A stretch of 64,000 bases of DNA from Mesorhizobium sp. WSM3859. GTDB taxonomy: Bacteria > Pseudomonadota > Alphaproteobacteria > Rhizobiales > Rhizobiaceae. Position 1 is the stretch's first letter. Every line of letters starts with the position of its first letter. Below the pieces are notes generated by a model. The model saw nothing but the letters and a program-made list of their open reading frames with translations. It ran no database searches and was not told the origin of the DNA. A program made the position numbers and the translations under genes. Shown in pieces: positions 51,343 to 60,627 of this stretch. The stretch lies in assembly GCF_002295065.1 (NCBI RefSeq), contig NZ_NSGG01000011.1:163467-227466 (forward strand). The letters are read 5' to 3'.

Positions 51343-51506
51343 CCCTTTACCTCTCCCCTTGTGGGAGAGGTCGGATTGTCCCGATTTGCCCTTTGCAAAT
51401 CGGCTGGCAATCCGGGTGAGGGGTAGCTTGGCGCCAAGCTGGAACACCCCTCATCCGTCTCGGCGTTGCGCGCCGATCCACCTTCTCCCACAAGGGGAGA
51501 AGGGAA
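51343..51506. repeat. Composite palindromic element with CTCCCCTTGTGGGAGAGG ends
   Basis: CCTCTCCCCTTGTGGGAGAG near the left end and CTTCTCCCACAAGGGGAGAA near the right end are inverted copies; the middle has CTCATCC and a GCTTGGCGCCAAGC hairpin. This type is common between genes in Mesorhizobium and relatives. It fills the gap before the helicase gene. Confidence 0.8.
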
Positions 51507-51568
51507 AGCGATCCCCTTTTGTTCCGATTTTCCTTGGCGAGCGCGCGCCGTCGCGCTACCTGTTGCGC

Positions 51569-54100
51569 GTGACCGAGCAGCCGCGCCTTGCCGAACAGAA
51601 TGCCGCCGTCCTGCTGCCTGAACCGTTCGTCAAATGGTTCGGCGAAAAGGGCTGGTCGCCGCGCGTCCATCAGCTCGAGCTGCTGACGAAGGCGCAAAGC
51701 GGGCAATCGGTGCTGCTGATCGCGCCAACCGGCGCCGGCAAGACGCTGGCCGGCTTCCTGCCGTCGCTGACCGAGCTTGCCAACCGATCCAGGCGCAAGC
51801 CAGGCCAGGCGCATCGCGGCATCCACACGCTCTACATCTCGCCGCTGAAAGCGCTGGCCGTCGATATCGAGCGCAATCTCGGCAAGCCGGTCGAGGAGAT
51901 CGGTCTTCCCGTCACCATCGAGACCCGCACCGGCGACACGCCCTCGCACAAGCGCCAGCGGCAGAAGCTGGCGCCGCCCGACATCCTGCTCACCACGCCC
52001 GAGCAGCTCGCGCTTCTGATCGCGTCGAACGACGCCAAGCGCTTCTTCGAGGATCTGCGCTATGTCGTGCTTGACGAGCTGCATTCGCTGGTTACCTCGA
52101 AGCGGGGCCATCTTCTGGCGTTAGGCTTGGCGCGTTTGCGTGCTTTTGTCCCCGACCTCCAGACCATCGGCTTGTCGGCAACCGTCGCCGAGCCCGATGA
52201 GTTGCGGCGCTGGCTGGTCAGTCAGGCTTCTCCGGGCGCCATGTCCGAGCTCATCGTCGTCACGGGCGGCGCGAAGCCCGACATATCGATCCTCGATTCC
52301 GAAGAGCGCGTTCCCTGGGCCGGCCATTCGGCGCGCTACGCCACGCCGGAAATCTATCGCGAGATCAAGCGGCACAAGACCACTCTGCTCTTCGTCAACA
52401 CGCGCAGCCAGGCCGAGCTGCTGTTCCAGGAGCTATGGCGCGTCAATGAAGACACGCTGCCGATTGCGCTCCATCACGGCTCGCTGGATGTCGCCCAACG
52501 CCGCCGCGTCGAGAAGGCCATGGGCGAAAACGCGTTGCGCGCCATCGTCGCCACCTCGACGCTGGATCTGGGCATCGACTGGGGCGACGTCGATCTGGTC
52601 GTGCATGTCGGCGCGCCGAAGGGGGCGAGCCGCCTTGCGCAGCGTATCGGCCGCGCCAACCACCGCATGGACGAGCCGTCGAAGGCTATTCTTATCCCGG
52701 CAAACCGCTTCGAGGTGCTGGAATGCCGCGCCGCGCTGGACGCAAATTATCTCGGCGCCCAGGACACGCCGCCATTGGTCAATGGCGGCCTCGACGTGTT
52801 GGCGCAGCATGTGCTCGGATGCGCCTGCGGCGCTCCGTTCCATGCCGATGCCTTGTTCGATGAAGTGAGGACGGCCGCGCCTTACACCAGCCTTGATCGG
52901 CCGACATTCGATCGGGTCATCGACTTTGTCGCCACCGGCGGCTACGCGCTCAGGAATTACGAGCGCTATGCCCGCATCCGGCAGACCAAGGAGGGCTTGT
53001 GGCGGGTTTCAAATCCGGCCGTCGCCCAGCAATACAGGCTCAATGTCGGCACCATCATCGAAGTGCCGGCGCTCAATGTGCGCTACGTCCAGGCTGGCAG
53101 CAGGGGGGCAGCCTCGCGCGGCGGCAGGGTGCTGGGAAAGATCGAGGAAGCATTTCTGGAGACTTTGACCCATGGCGACACCTTCATGTTCGCCGGCAAG
53201 ATCCTGCGCTTCGAAGGCATTCGCGAGAACGAGTGCTTCGTCTCGAACGCGCCGGGCAGCGACGCGAAAGTGCCCTATTATGGCGGCGGCAAATTCCCGC
53301 TTTCGACCTACCTGGCCGAGCAGGTTCGAGCCATGCTCGACGACCCGCAACGCTGGAGGAAGCTGCCCGAGCAGGTCGCGGATTGGCTGCGGTTCCAGGC
53401 GGACAAGTCCGTTCTGCCGAAACGCGACGACCTGTTGATCGAGACCTTTCCGCGCGGCAATCGCTACTACCTCGTGGCCTATCCGTTCGAGGGCAGGCTT
53501 GCGCACCAGACGCTCGGCATGCTGCTCACCCGCCGGCTGGATCGGGCGGGCGCGAAGCCGGTCGGCTTTGTGGCCACCGACTATTCGCTGGCCATCTGGT
53601 CGCTGGCCGATATGGGCTGGATGTTCAAGAACAGAAAACCCTCGCTGGCCACGCTGTTCGATCAAGACATGCTGGGCGATGATCTAGAAGCCTGGTTTGC
53701 CGACAGCTGGCTCTTGAAGCGCACCTTCCGCAACTGCGCGCTGATTTCCGGACTGATCGAAAAGCGCCACCCCGGCAAGGAGAAAAGCGGCCGCCAGGTG
53801 ACCATTTCGACCGACCTGATCTATGACGTGCTGCGCAGCCACGAACCCGACCATATTCTGCTGCAGGCCACCCGTACGGATGCCGCGACGGGGTTGCTCG
53901 ATGTCAGCAGACTTGCCGAGATGCTCTCGCGCATCCATGGTCGAATCATGCATAAGAATCTCGAACAGATATCGCCGCTCGCCGTGCCGATCATGCTCGA
54001 AATCGGCAAGATGCCCGTGAATGGCGAGGCGGACGAAACGCTGTTGATGGATGCCGCCACCCTCGTCGAAGAGGCCATGGGTCCCGAGATGACGGACTGA
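51569..54100 (+). CDS. Ligase-associated DEXH-box DNA helicase (Lhr-like)
   Basis: The 843-aa protein is a superfamily 2 helicase of the group found with bacterial ATP-dependent DNA ligases (TIGR04121 type). It has Walker A IAPTGAGKTLAGFLPSL (about 52), the DELH box LDELHSL (about 169), SAT motif LSATVAEPDEL, and the C-terminal helicase motifs LLFVNTRSQAELLFQEL and IGRANHRMDEPS, followed by the Lhr-specific C-terminal half. GTG 51569 (MTEQPRLAEQNA) starts the conserved part; the open frame upstream runs through a repeat. PdeM follows, which supports the DNA-repair assignment. Confidence 0.92.
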   Translation: MTEQPRLAEQNAAVLLPEPFVKWFGEKGWSPRVHQLELLTKAQSGQSVLLIAPTGAGKTLAGFLPSLTELANRSRRKPGQAHRGIHTLYISPLKALAVDIERNLGKPVEEIGLPVTIETRTGDTPSHKRQRQKLAPPDILLTTPEQLALLIASNDAKRFFEDLRYVVLDELHSLVTSKRGHLLALGLARLRAFVPDLQTIGLSATVAEPDELRRWLVSQASPGAMSELIVVTGGAKPDISILDSEERVPWAGHSARYATPEIYREIKRHKTTLLFVNTRSQAELLFQELWRVNEDTLPIALHHGSLDVAQRRRVEKAMGENALRAIVATSTLDLGIDWGDVDLVVHVGAPKGASRLAQRIGRANHRMDEPSKAILIPANRFEVLECRAALDANYLGAQDTPPLVNGGLDVLAQHVLGCACGAPFHADALFDEVRTAAPYTSLDRPTFDRVIDFVATGGYALRNYERYARIRQTKEGLWRVSNPAVAQQYRLNVGTIIEVPALNVRYVQAGSRGAASRGGRVLGKIEEAFLETLTHGDTFMFAGKILRFEGIRENECFVSNAPGSDAKVPYYGGGKFPLSTYLAEQVRAMLDDPQRWRKLPEQVADWLRFQADKSVLPKRDDLLIETFPRGNRYYLVAYPFEGRLAHQTLGMLLTRRLDRAGAKPVGFVATDYSLAIWSLADMGWMFKNRKPSLATLFDQDMLGDDLEAWFADSWLLKRTFRNCALISGLIEKRHPGKEKSGRQVTISTDLIYDVLRSHEPDHILLQATRTDAATGLLDVSRLAEMLSRIHGRIMHKNLEQISPLAVPIMLEIGKMPVNGEADETLLMDAATLVEEAMGPEMTD

Positions 54101-54119
54101 AAGTGAGAGCCGAGAGGGG

Positions 54120-54836
54120 ATGAATTTTTCGCTGTCGCGCGCAACGCTGATCGCCGAGGCCGACCTCGTTGGCATCGCCGGCGAGCGCGCTGTCTGCGAC
54201 CGGCGTGGCGTTCTCTACTTCCCCGATCTGCGGCTGCTCGCGGTCTCCGACCTGCATCTCGAAAAAGGCTCGTCCTTCGCCAGGCGCGGCGCGCTGATTC
54301 CACCTTACGATACCGGCGCGACCTTGCTGCGGCTGCAGGCGGTGATCGCCGACTACCAGCCGCGGATCGTCGTCAGCCTCGGCGACTCCTTCCATGACGG
54401 CGGCGGTGCCGAGCGCATGCATTCGAGCTTCCGCGGCCAGTTGCAGGCGATGATGGCCGGCCGCGACTGGTTCTGGGTCGCCGGCAACCACGATCCCGAG
54501 GCGCCTGCCGATCTGCCCGGCGAGACGGTGCGGGAACTTGCCATCGGCTCGCTGCTCTTCCGGCATGAGCCCTCGAAGACCCGCGTCGAAGGCGAGATAT
54601 CCGGCCATCTCCATCCATGCGCGCGCATCGTCCAGCGCGGCCGCTCGGTCCGGCGGCGCTGCTTCGCCGGCGACGGTGGACGCATGATCATGCCTGCCTT
54701 CGGCGCCTATACCGGCTCGCTCAACGTGCTCGACCGAGCCTATGCCGGCCTGTTCCGCCTGGAAACGCTTGTTGCATACATGCTGGGCACCGAGCGCATT
54801 TTTGCTATTTCCGGCTCGATGCTCAGGCCAGGCTGA
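54120..54836 (+). CDS. pdeM: Ligase-associated DNA damage response endonuclease PdeM
   Basis: PdeM is a metallophosphoesterase encoded beside the ligase-associated helicase. The 238-aa protein has the calcineurin-like metal sites: AVSDLHLEKGSSFARRG, VSLGDSFHDGG, FWVAGNHDPEAP, and the His pair in GEISGHLHPCARI. It probably acts on DNA during repair with the helicase. ATG 54120 lies 20 nt after the helicase stop. The ligase and exonuclease that usually complete this set are not in the window. Confidence 0.9.
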   Translation: MNFSLSRATLIAEADLVGIAGERAVCDRRGVLYFPDLRLLAVSDLHLEKGSSFARRGALIPPYDTGATLLRLQAVIADYQPRIVVSLGDSFHDGGGAERMHSSFRGQLQAMMAGRDWFWVAGNHDPEAPADLPGETVRELAIGSLLFRHEPSKTRVEGEISGHLHPCARIVQRGRSVRRRCFAGDGGRMIMPAFGAYTGSLNVLDRAYAGLFRLETLVAYMLGTERIFAISGSMLRPG

Positions 54837-54839
54837 ACC

Positions 54840-55778
54840 TTACTGCCTGCCGTAATAGAGCGTGACTGTGTGCTTGGCCTCGGCGAAGAACAGCCAGCGC
54901 TCGACCAGCATGCCGGCGAACTGACAAACAGCTGCAAGCACCGAGGCAATCGCCGCGAACGGCCAAGGCAGGGCGAAGGCGATGGCCAACAGGATAGCCG
55001 GCGCAATGAATGCCAGTGCCTGCGTGATCCGCCTCAGCTTCGCGCTATGCTTGCGGGCAATGCGAAAACCCATTTCCTTGAGCAGGTAGTTTTCTTCTGT
55101 ATGCGGCCATTCGATCGACCGCACGGTACCACCTGCGAGCCCGGTCGCGGTGTTGGCGTTGGTCGGGATTTCAAGGCGATCATTGTAGCGCCAGGTCGCG
55201 AGTTTCCAGACCCAGCCGGCGAGCGTGGCAAGCAGAGCGAGCGCTAGTATAGCGCTGGACCCAACGCTGAAGCTTTGAAGGAGAGCGTTGGCGAGAACGC
55301 TTCCGGTCATCGCCGCGAAAATCAGATAGGCCGGCAGCGTATAGCGGCTGTGCCACTGCGCGATCGGCTTCAGCGAGGCATAGATCATGCCCGTCGTGCA
55401 GACAGTCACCACGGCACCTGCCGCTGCCAGCACCCCGGCGGCGGCCACCCAGCCACCGCTCTTGCCGAGAAGCACCCAGCCGATACCGAAGATACTAGCC
55501 GGGATGAAGGTCGCGACCGACGCCACGCCTTCGCGTGACAGCCAGGAGCTGCGCCATTGCGAGAAGGCCCGCCAGGCTCGCTCAGGCCGGCCGAGATGAC
55601 CGGTGGAGGACAAAAGCCCGGCCACGATCAGCCCGAGCGCCAGCGCCATGCCGACAAGGCCAAGCCAGAAATCGGCGGGAATGAACTCCAACCCGCCAAG
55701 CAGGCCGAGCAGCGCCAGTAGGCCGTAGCCGGCGCCGGTGGCGGTGGTGAAGAAGACGACCGAGAAAGCGGGATGCAT
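54840..55778 (-). CDS. soeC: DmsC-family membrane anchor of a sulfite-oxidising-type molybdoenzyme
   Basis: The 312-aa protein has about eight membrane helices and the DmsC pattern, starting MHPAFSVVFFTTATGAGYGL, with STGHLGRPERAWRAFSQWRS in the middle. It should anchor the Fe-S and molybdenum subunits and pass electrons to or from quinone. Its size fits SoeC of Allochromatium (about 320 aa). ATG 55778 directly follows the soeB-like gene. Assignment to Soe rather than a DMSO or polysulfide reductase rests on the sizes, lack of Tat signal in the large subunit, and nearby sulfite exporter. Confidence 0.8.
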   Translation of the reverse strand: MHPAFSVVFFTTATGAGYGLLALLGLLGGLEFIPADFWLGLVGMALALGLIVAGLLSSTGHLGRPERAWRAFSQWRSSWLSREGVASVATFIPASIFGIGWVLLGKSGGWVAAAGVLAAAGAVVTVCTTGMIYASLKPIAQWHSRYTLPAYLIFAAMTGSVLANALLQSFSVGSSAILALALLATLAGWVWKLATWRYNDRLEIPTNANTATGLAGGTVRSIEWPHTEENYLLKEMGFRIARKHSAKLRRITQALAFIAPAILLAIAFALPWPFAAIASVLAAVCQFAGMLVERWLFFAEAKHTVTLYYGRQ

Positions 55779-55780
55779 GA

Positions 55781-56515
55781 TCAGTTCGAAAGCATGCGGT
55801 CGATCCAGCCGAGGAAGCCGCCCTCGGCCTTGATTGGCTCCAGCGCCGGCGCGTCGACCTTCGCCGCCCGTTCGCTGCGGGCGCGCGGCGGCAGATAGCG
55901 GTTGGTCGGCTTGTAGCCGAGCTCCGGCATCAGGGCGACTCCGCCGCGCTCCTCGACCAATTGCGAGATCGCTGAGGCCGGATCGCCGAGATCGCCGAAA
56001 TGCCGGGCGCTGGTCGGGCAGGCGGCGACGCAGGCGGGCACGCGGTCTTCTTCGGCCAGATTGTCGTTGTAGATGCGGTCGACACAGAGCGTGCATTTCT
56101 TCATCACGCCGACATCCGCGTCGAACTCGCGCGCGCCATAAGGGCAGGCCCAGCTGCACAATTTGCAGCCGATGCATTTATCCTCGTCGACCAGCACGAT
56201 GCCATCGGAGGCGCGCTTGTAGGAGGCGCCGGTCGGGCAGACGGTGACGCAGGCCGGCGTCTCGCAATGCAGGCAGGAGCGCGGGAAGTTCACTGTGCGG
56301 CTGCCGCTCTCTGTCGTGTGTTCGTAACTGTGCACGCGGTTGAACCAGACGCCGTCGACATGCCCGCCATAGGGATCGACATCGGTCAGCGGCGCCATAT
56401 GACCGCCGGTGTTCCACTCCTTGCAGGCGGTCACGCAGGCCTGGCAGCCGACGCAGGTGTCGAGGTCGATGACGAGGCCGAGCTTCTTGTCGGTTTGGGC
56501 GGGAAGGCAGGTCAT
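55781..56515 (-). CDS. soeB: Four-cluster ferredoxin subunit (SoeB/DmsB type)
   Basis: The 244-aa protein carries four cysteine groups for [4Fe-4S] clusters: CVGCQACVTACKEWN (from residue 21), CLHCETPACVTVCPTG, CIGCKLCSWACPYG, and CTLC with CVAACP. It passes electrons between the molybdenum subunit and the membrane anchor. Length matches SoeB. The ATG at 56515 overlaps the stop of the large subunit (ATGA), and the next gene follows 2 nt later, so all three are coupled. The open frame extends to 56914 in a poor, Arg-rich region. Confidence 0.87.
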   Translation of the reverse strand: MTCLPAQTDKKLGLVIDLDTCVGCQACVTACKEWNTGGHMAPLTDVDPYGGHVDGVWFNRVHSYEHTTESGSRTVNFPRSCLHCETPACVTVCPTGASYKRASDGIVLVDEDKCIGCKLCSWACPYGAREFDADVGVMKKCTLCVDRIYNDNLAEEDRVPACVAACPTSARHFGDLGDPASAISQLVEERGGVALMPELGYKPTNRYLPPRARSERAAKVDAPALEPIKAEGGFLGWIDRMLSN

Positions 56516-59442
56516 TCGGCCGCGTCCCTCTTCATGCGAAACGCGGCGCCGACGCGAAGTATTTCCGGCGGCGCCTCCATATGGGGTGGCTGTGCAAAGC
56601 GCTCGAATTGCGGCTCGGTGAAGCCGGCTTCTTCGCGAGCGCATTTGACGATCCGCACGCGCACGTCGAACCATGCCGCCTGTCCGGTGACCGGGTCTGA
56701 ATTGGAGTAGCGCTTGCCGTTGGCGTCGGCCTCGGTCTGGTCGCCGATGATGTGATTGAGCAGGAAGCCGCGATTGCTCTCCGCCGCATCGTCCTTCAGC
56801 CCCCAACTGCCGCGCCGCTTGCCGATCGCGTTCCAGGTCCACACCGTATCCGGATTTACGCCCTCGATCAGCTTGATCTGGCCCTTCACCCTTCCGTTGA
56901 TGCTTTCGATCCACACCCAGTCATCGTCGGCAAGGTCTAGCCGGGCGGCCGTCTGGTGATGCACGAACAGCCGGTTCTGGCTGGTGATCTGCCTGAGCCA
57001 CGCATTCTGCGAGCCCCAGGAATGGTACATGTGCATCGGCCGCTGCGTCAGCGCGTGCAGCGGGTATTTTTCGAGGTCGACGGTGTCATCCTCGAAGGGC
57101 GCATACCAGAAGGGCAGCGGGTCCATATGGGCCTCGATGCGCCCGCGCTCGGCCTCCGGTGGCTGCGCCTTGCCATGGCCGCGCGCCGCCAGCCTGAACC
57201 GCTGCATCGGCTCCGAGTAGAGCTGGAAGACTATGGGCTCGGCCTTGGCGATGAAACCCATCTCCATCGCGAAATCGAGATAGCTCCGGTTGCCCATCTT
57301 GTAGTAGCGCTGGTCGTCGGAAAAGTCGTGGTGCCAGAAGCCGCCATTGTCGATGTAGCGCTGCAACTGGTCGGGGTTGGCGTCGCCCTTGCCGATCGAT
57401 GCGCCATCCTTGCCGCGCCAGCCGGCTAAAGGGCCGATGCCGGGCGTGCGCTCGTGGTTGACGATGTAGTCGGCATAGTCGCGATATTTCGCCGAGCCGT
57501 CCTCGTTGACGAAGCCTGGCAGGCCAAGCCGTGCGCCAAGCTCGATCAGCACCGACTGGAACGGCCGCACGTCGCGGTCCGGCTGCACCACCGGATGGCG
57601 AATGGCGTCGCCCGGGCCGTCGGCATGGCTGATCGGCCGGTCGAGCAGGCTGATGCAGTCGTGCCGCTCGAGATAGGTGGTGTCGGGCAGGACCAGATCA
57701 GCGAACGGCACGGTCTCGGAATAATAGGCGTCGGAATAGATGATGAAGGGGATCTTGTACGCGCCATCCTCGTCCCTGTCGGTCAGCATGTGAATCGTCT
57801 CGACGGTGTTCATCGAGGAATTCCACGCCATGTTCGACATGTATATGAACAGCGTGTCGATCGGATAAGGATCGCCGGCCCAGGCGTTGCGGATCACCGT
57901 GTGCATCAAGCCATGCGCGGCCAGGGGCGCTTCCCAGGAATAGGCCTTGTCGATGCGAGTGGGCCGGCCGGCTTCGTCGACCAGAAGATCGTCCGGGCCG
58001 CAGACAAAGCCGAGAGGCATGCCATCCAGCGGCGTCATCGGCTGGGCGTTTTTTCCGCATGGCTTCGGCCCCGGCGGCGCGCAGCGCGGGTAGGGGGGCT
58101 TGAAGCGGAAGCCGCCTGGAACGTCCACCGTGCCGAGCAGAACCTGCAGCAGGTGGATGGCGCGGCAGGTGTGAAAACCGTTGGAATGGGCTGAGATGCC
58201 GCGCATGGCATGCATCGAGACCGGCCGGCCCTTGATCGTTTCGTGTCTCCGTCCCGCCCAGTCGGTCCAGGCGACCGGCAGTTCGATCGCCTGTTCGAAG
58301 GCGACATGCGCCAGCTCCGCCGCGATGCGCCTGATCGCTTCGGCGCTGACGCCGCAACGCTCCGCCACGGCATCCGGCGAATGGCTCTCGTCGAGATAGC
58401 GCTCGGCCATGAGCTGGAACACCGGCACGCAGCGTCGCCCGACTACCTCATAGCTGCCGGTCAGCGCTGGCTTAGCCTCGGGGCTGGCAGCGTTGATCGG
58501 CTGCTTCGCCACACGGTCCCACGCAAGCAGGTTGCCGTCGGCGTCGCGCACAAACAGTCCGTCATTAGCGGACCCGGGCTCCTGTACAACCAGCACCGGC
58601 GCGTTGGTGTAACGCAGCAGATAGTCGAGGTCGACGCGCCCGGCCTTGAGCAGTTCATGGATCAGCGCCAGCACGAACAGTCCGTCCGTGCCCGGCCTGA
58701 TGCCGATCCAGTCGTCGGCGATGGCGTTGTAGCCGGTACGGCAGGGGTTGATCGAGAGAACCTTGGCGCCCCGCGCCTTGAGCTTGCCCAGCCCGATCTT
58801 GATCGGGTTGGAATCATGGTCCTCGGCGACGCCGAACAGCATGAAGTATTTCGTGTTGTCCCAGTCGGGCTCGCCGAACTCCCAGAATGAGCCGCCGATC
58901 GTATAGAGCCCGCCGGCCGCCATGTTGACCGAGCAGAAGCCGCCATGCGCGGCGCAATTGGGTGTGCCGAATTTCGACGCCCACCAGCCGGTCAGCGATT
59001 GCGACTGGTCGCGTCCGGTGAAAAAGGCGAGTTTTTTCGGATCGGTGCGGCGGATCGCCGACAGCCGTTCAGTGGCGATGGTCAGCGCCTCGTCCCATTC
59101 GATCTCGCGGAATTCGCCCGAGCCGCGCGGCCCTGTCCTCAGCAGCGGTTTCTTCAGCCGCGCCGGGCTGTAATGCTGCATGATGCCGGCGCTGCCCTTG
59201 CCGCAGATCACGCCGCGGTTCACCGGATGGTCCTTGTTGCCGTTGATGTAGCGCACCTTGCCGTCCTTGATGTGGACGTCGATGCCGCAGCGGCAGGCGC
59301 ACATGTAGCAGGTGGTCTTGGCGATACTGTCGGAGACGGTTGGCGAGGTTTCGACGCCGTCGCCCTCGTCCGGCGCGCGGCTGTCGGCCAGCGGCCGTTG
59401 CGAGGGTGCGGAATTGGCGCCACGCGGCGCGGCTTTGCTCAT
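56512..59442 (-). CDS. soeA: Molybdopterin oxidoreductase catalytic subunit (SoeA-like sulfite dehydrogenase)
   Basis: The 976-aa protein binds a bis-MGD molybdenum cofactor and an N-terminal [4Fe-4S] cluster through Cys45, Cys48, Cys52 and Cys80 (CYMCACRCGIDVHIKDGKVR). It has the DMSO reductase-family domains with FFTGRDQSQSLTGWW, GAKVLSINPCRTGYNAIADD, and a C-terminal MoCo domain (THQTAARLDLADDDWVWIES-like). No Tat signal is seen, so it faces the cytoplasm, as SoeA does. With its two small subunits and the TauE-type exporter 3 kb away, a role in oxidising sulfite, for example from taurine or sulfonate breakdown, is likely. Other DMSO reductase-family substrates cannot be excluded. Confidence 0.85.
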   Translation of the reverse strand: MSKAAPRGANSAPSQRPLADSRAPDEGDGVETSPTVSDSIAKTTCYMCACRCGIDVHIKDGKVRYINGNKDHPVNRGVICGKGSAGIMQHYSPARLKKPLLRTGPRGSGEFREIEWDEALTIATERLSAIRRTDPKKLAFFTGRDQSQSLTGWWASKFGTPNCAAHGGFCSVNMAAGGLYTIGGSFWEFGEPDWDNTKYFMLFGVAEDHDSNPIKIGLGKLKARGAKVLSINPCRTGYNAIADDWIGIRPGTDGLFVLALIHELLKAGRVDLDYLLRYTNAPVLVVQEPGSANDGLFVRDADGNLLAWDRVAKQPINAASPEAKPALTGSYEVVGRRCVPVFQLMAERYLDESHSPDAVAERCGVSAEAIRRIAAELAHVAFEQAIELPVAWTDWAGRRHETIKGRPVSMHAMRGISAHSNGFHTCRAIHLLQVLLGTVDVPGGFRFKPPYPRCAPPGPKPCGKNAQPMTPLDGMPLGFVCGPDDLLVDEAGRPTRIDKAYSWEAPLAAHGLMHTVIRNAWAGDPYPIDTLFIYMSNMAWNSSMNTVETIHMLTDRDEDGAYKIPFIIYSDAYYSETVPFADLVLPDTTYLERHDCISLLDRPISHADGPGDAIRHPVVQPDRDVRPFQSVLIELGARLGLPGFVNEDGSAKYRDYADYIVNHERTPGIGPLAGWRGKDGASIGKGDANPDQLQRYIDNGGFWHHDFSDDQRYYKMGNRSYLDFAMEMGFIAKAEPIVFQLYSEPMQRFRLAARGHGKAQPPEAERGRIEAHMDPLPFWYAPFEDDTVDLEKYPLHALTQRPMHMYHSWGSQNAWLRQITSQNRLFVHHQTAARLDLADDDWVWIESINGRVKGQIKLIEGVNPDTVWTWNAIGKRRGSWGLKDDAAESNRGFLLNHIIGDQTEADANGKRYSNSDPVTGQAAWFDVRVRIVKCAREEAGFTEPQFERFAQPPHMEAPPEILRVGAAFRMKRDAAE

Positions 59443-59597
59443 GGTTGGCGAACGCTCTTGCCGTTCGTCATCTTGGCCTTGGTCTTCGGTCCCGGGCCGC
59501 GCATGTAATGAAGTTCAGGATGATAGCGCTCACCGGCGAACTGCCGCTTCAGTCGGCGGCTCCAATGCGCGAATAGGGATTTGAAGCGCCCTGCCAT
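59439..59597 (-). CDS. Small basic protein coupled to the molybdoenzyme operon
   Basis: The 52-aa frame MAGRFKSLFAHWSRRLKRQF to TNGKSVRQP is Arg/Lys-rich with one PELHYMRGPG segment. Its stop overlaps the soeA-like start by 4 nt (ATGA), the arrangement seen for the other genes of this operon. ATG 59597 has AGAG upstream; another in-frame ATG at 59624 is possible. I recognise no family. The overlap and position make a real gene plausible, but length and high-GC composition leave doubt. Confidence 0.5.
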   Translation of the reverse strand: MAGRFKSLFAHWSRRLKRQFAGERYHPELHYMRGPGPKTKAKMTNGKSVRQP

Positions 59598-59721
59598 TTC
59601 CCACTCTTGGCCTCTGGCGACCAATTTTTTCCAACTCCAGCTAAAAACTTAGAACAAAGCAATTGATCCGTCTAACAAGCAGCCCTTGTAATTCCGATCG
59701 ATTTTGCTTCTTAGTTGCGCC

Positions 59722-60627
59722 ATGACCCTCGATCAGTTGCGCATCTTCGTCGCCGTCGCCGAGCATGGCCACATGACCAAGGCGGCCGAGCGGCTCGGCA
59801 TCTCGCAGTCGGCTGCGTCGGCGGCCATCCGCGCGCTCGAAACCCAGCACGACGTGCGCCTGTTCAACCGGGTCGGCCGCAACATCGAATTGGCAGAGAC
59901 CGGTCACCGCTTCCTGCCGGAGGCGAAGGCTGTCCTGGACCGTGCCGCCGCCGCCCGCGGCGTTCTGGAGGACGTCTCGCAGACCATCGCCGGCAGCCTG
60001 TCGATCGCGGCCAGCCAGACCATCGCCAGCTACTGGCTCCCGCGCCGGCTTGCGTCCTTCCATGAGGCCTATCCCGCTGTGAAGCTGAGCGTGACGATCG
60101 GCAACACCAGGCAGGTCGAGACCAATGTGCTGGACGGCCGCGCCGATTTCGGCCTGGTCGAGGGCCGCACCGAGTCCGACATCCTGCGCCGCGCCACGGT
60201 CGACGAGGACCGCATGATGCTGGTGGTGGCGCGCTCACATCCCGAGATTCCGATGACGCGAGCGGGCAATCTCGACATCAGGGCGCTGCGCTGGATCATC
60301 AGGGAAGGCGGGTCGGGCACGCGCGAGGCGCTGGAGGATTTCGCGCATGGTCAGGGCGTCCCGCCGGCCGAGCTGCAGATTTTTCTCGTCTTGCCGAGCA
60401 ACGAGGCCGTGCGTCAGGCGGTCGAGGCCGGCGCGGGCGCCACGATCATCTCGGAGCTGGTGGTCGCGCGCTCCCTGGCCGAGGGCAGCCTCAGGGCCGT
60501 GCCGGTCGAACTGCCGAAGCGCGACTTCGCCATGATCACGCACCGCGACCGCCAAGCCAGCCTCGCCCAGATGGCGCTGAAGGCGCATCTCACCGGCAAG
60601 GCGGAGGCGCCGGCAAGCGCGGAATAG
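59722..60627 (+). CDS. LysR-family transcriptional regulator
   Basis: The 301-aa protein has the LysR winged helix-turn-helix (MTLDQLRIFVAVAEHGHMTK, RLGISQSAASAAIRALETQH) and a periplasmic-binding-like sensor domain (SLSIAASQTIASYWLPRRLA). ATG 59722 fits the family start. It is divergent from the soeA-like operon with about 120 bp between, so it is the natural candidate to control that operon, with a sulfur compound as ligand; both points are inference. It is exactly abutted, tail to tail, with the Hsp70-like gene. Confidence 0.9.
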   Translation: MTLDQLRIFVAVAEHGHMTKAAERLGISQSAASAAIRALETQHDVRLFNRVGRNIELAETGHRFLPEAKAVLDRAAAARGVLEDVSQTIAGSLSIAASQTIASYWLPRRLASFHEAYPAVKLSVTIGNTRQVETNVLDGRADFGLVEGRTESDILRRATVDEDRMMLVVARSHPEIPMTRAGNLDIRALRWIIREGGSGTREALEDFAHGQGVPPAELQIFLVLPSNEAVRQAVEAGAGATIISELVVARSLAEGSLRAVPVELPKRDFAMITHRDRQASLAQMALKAHLTGKAEAPASAE

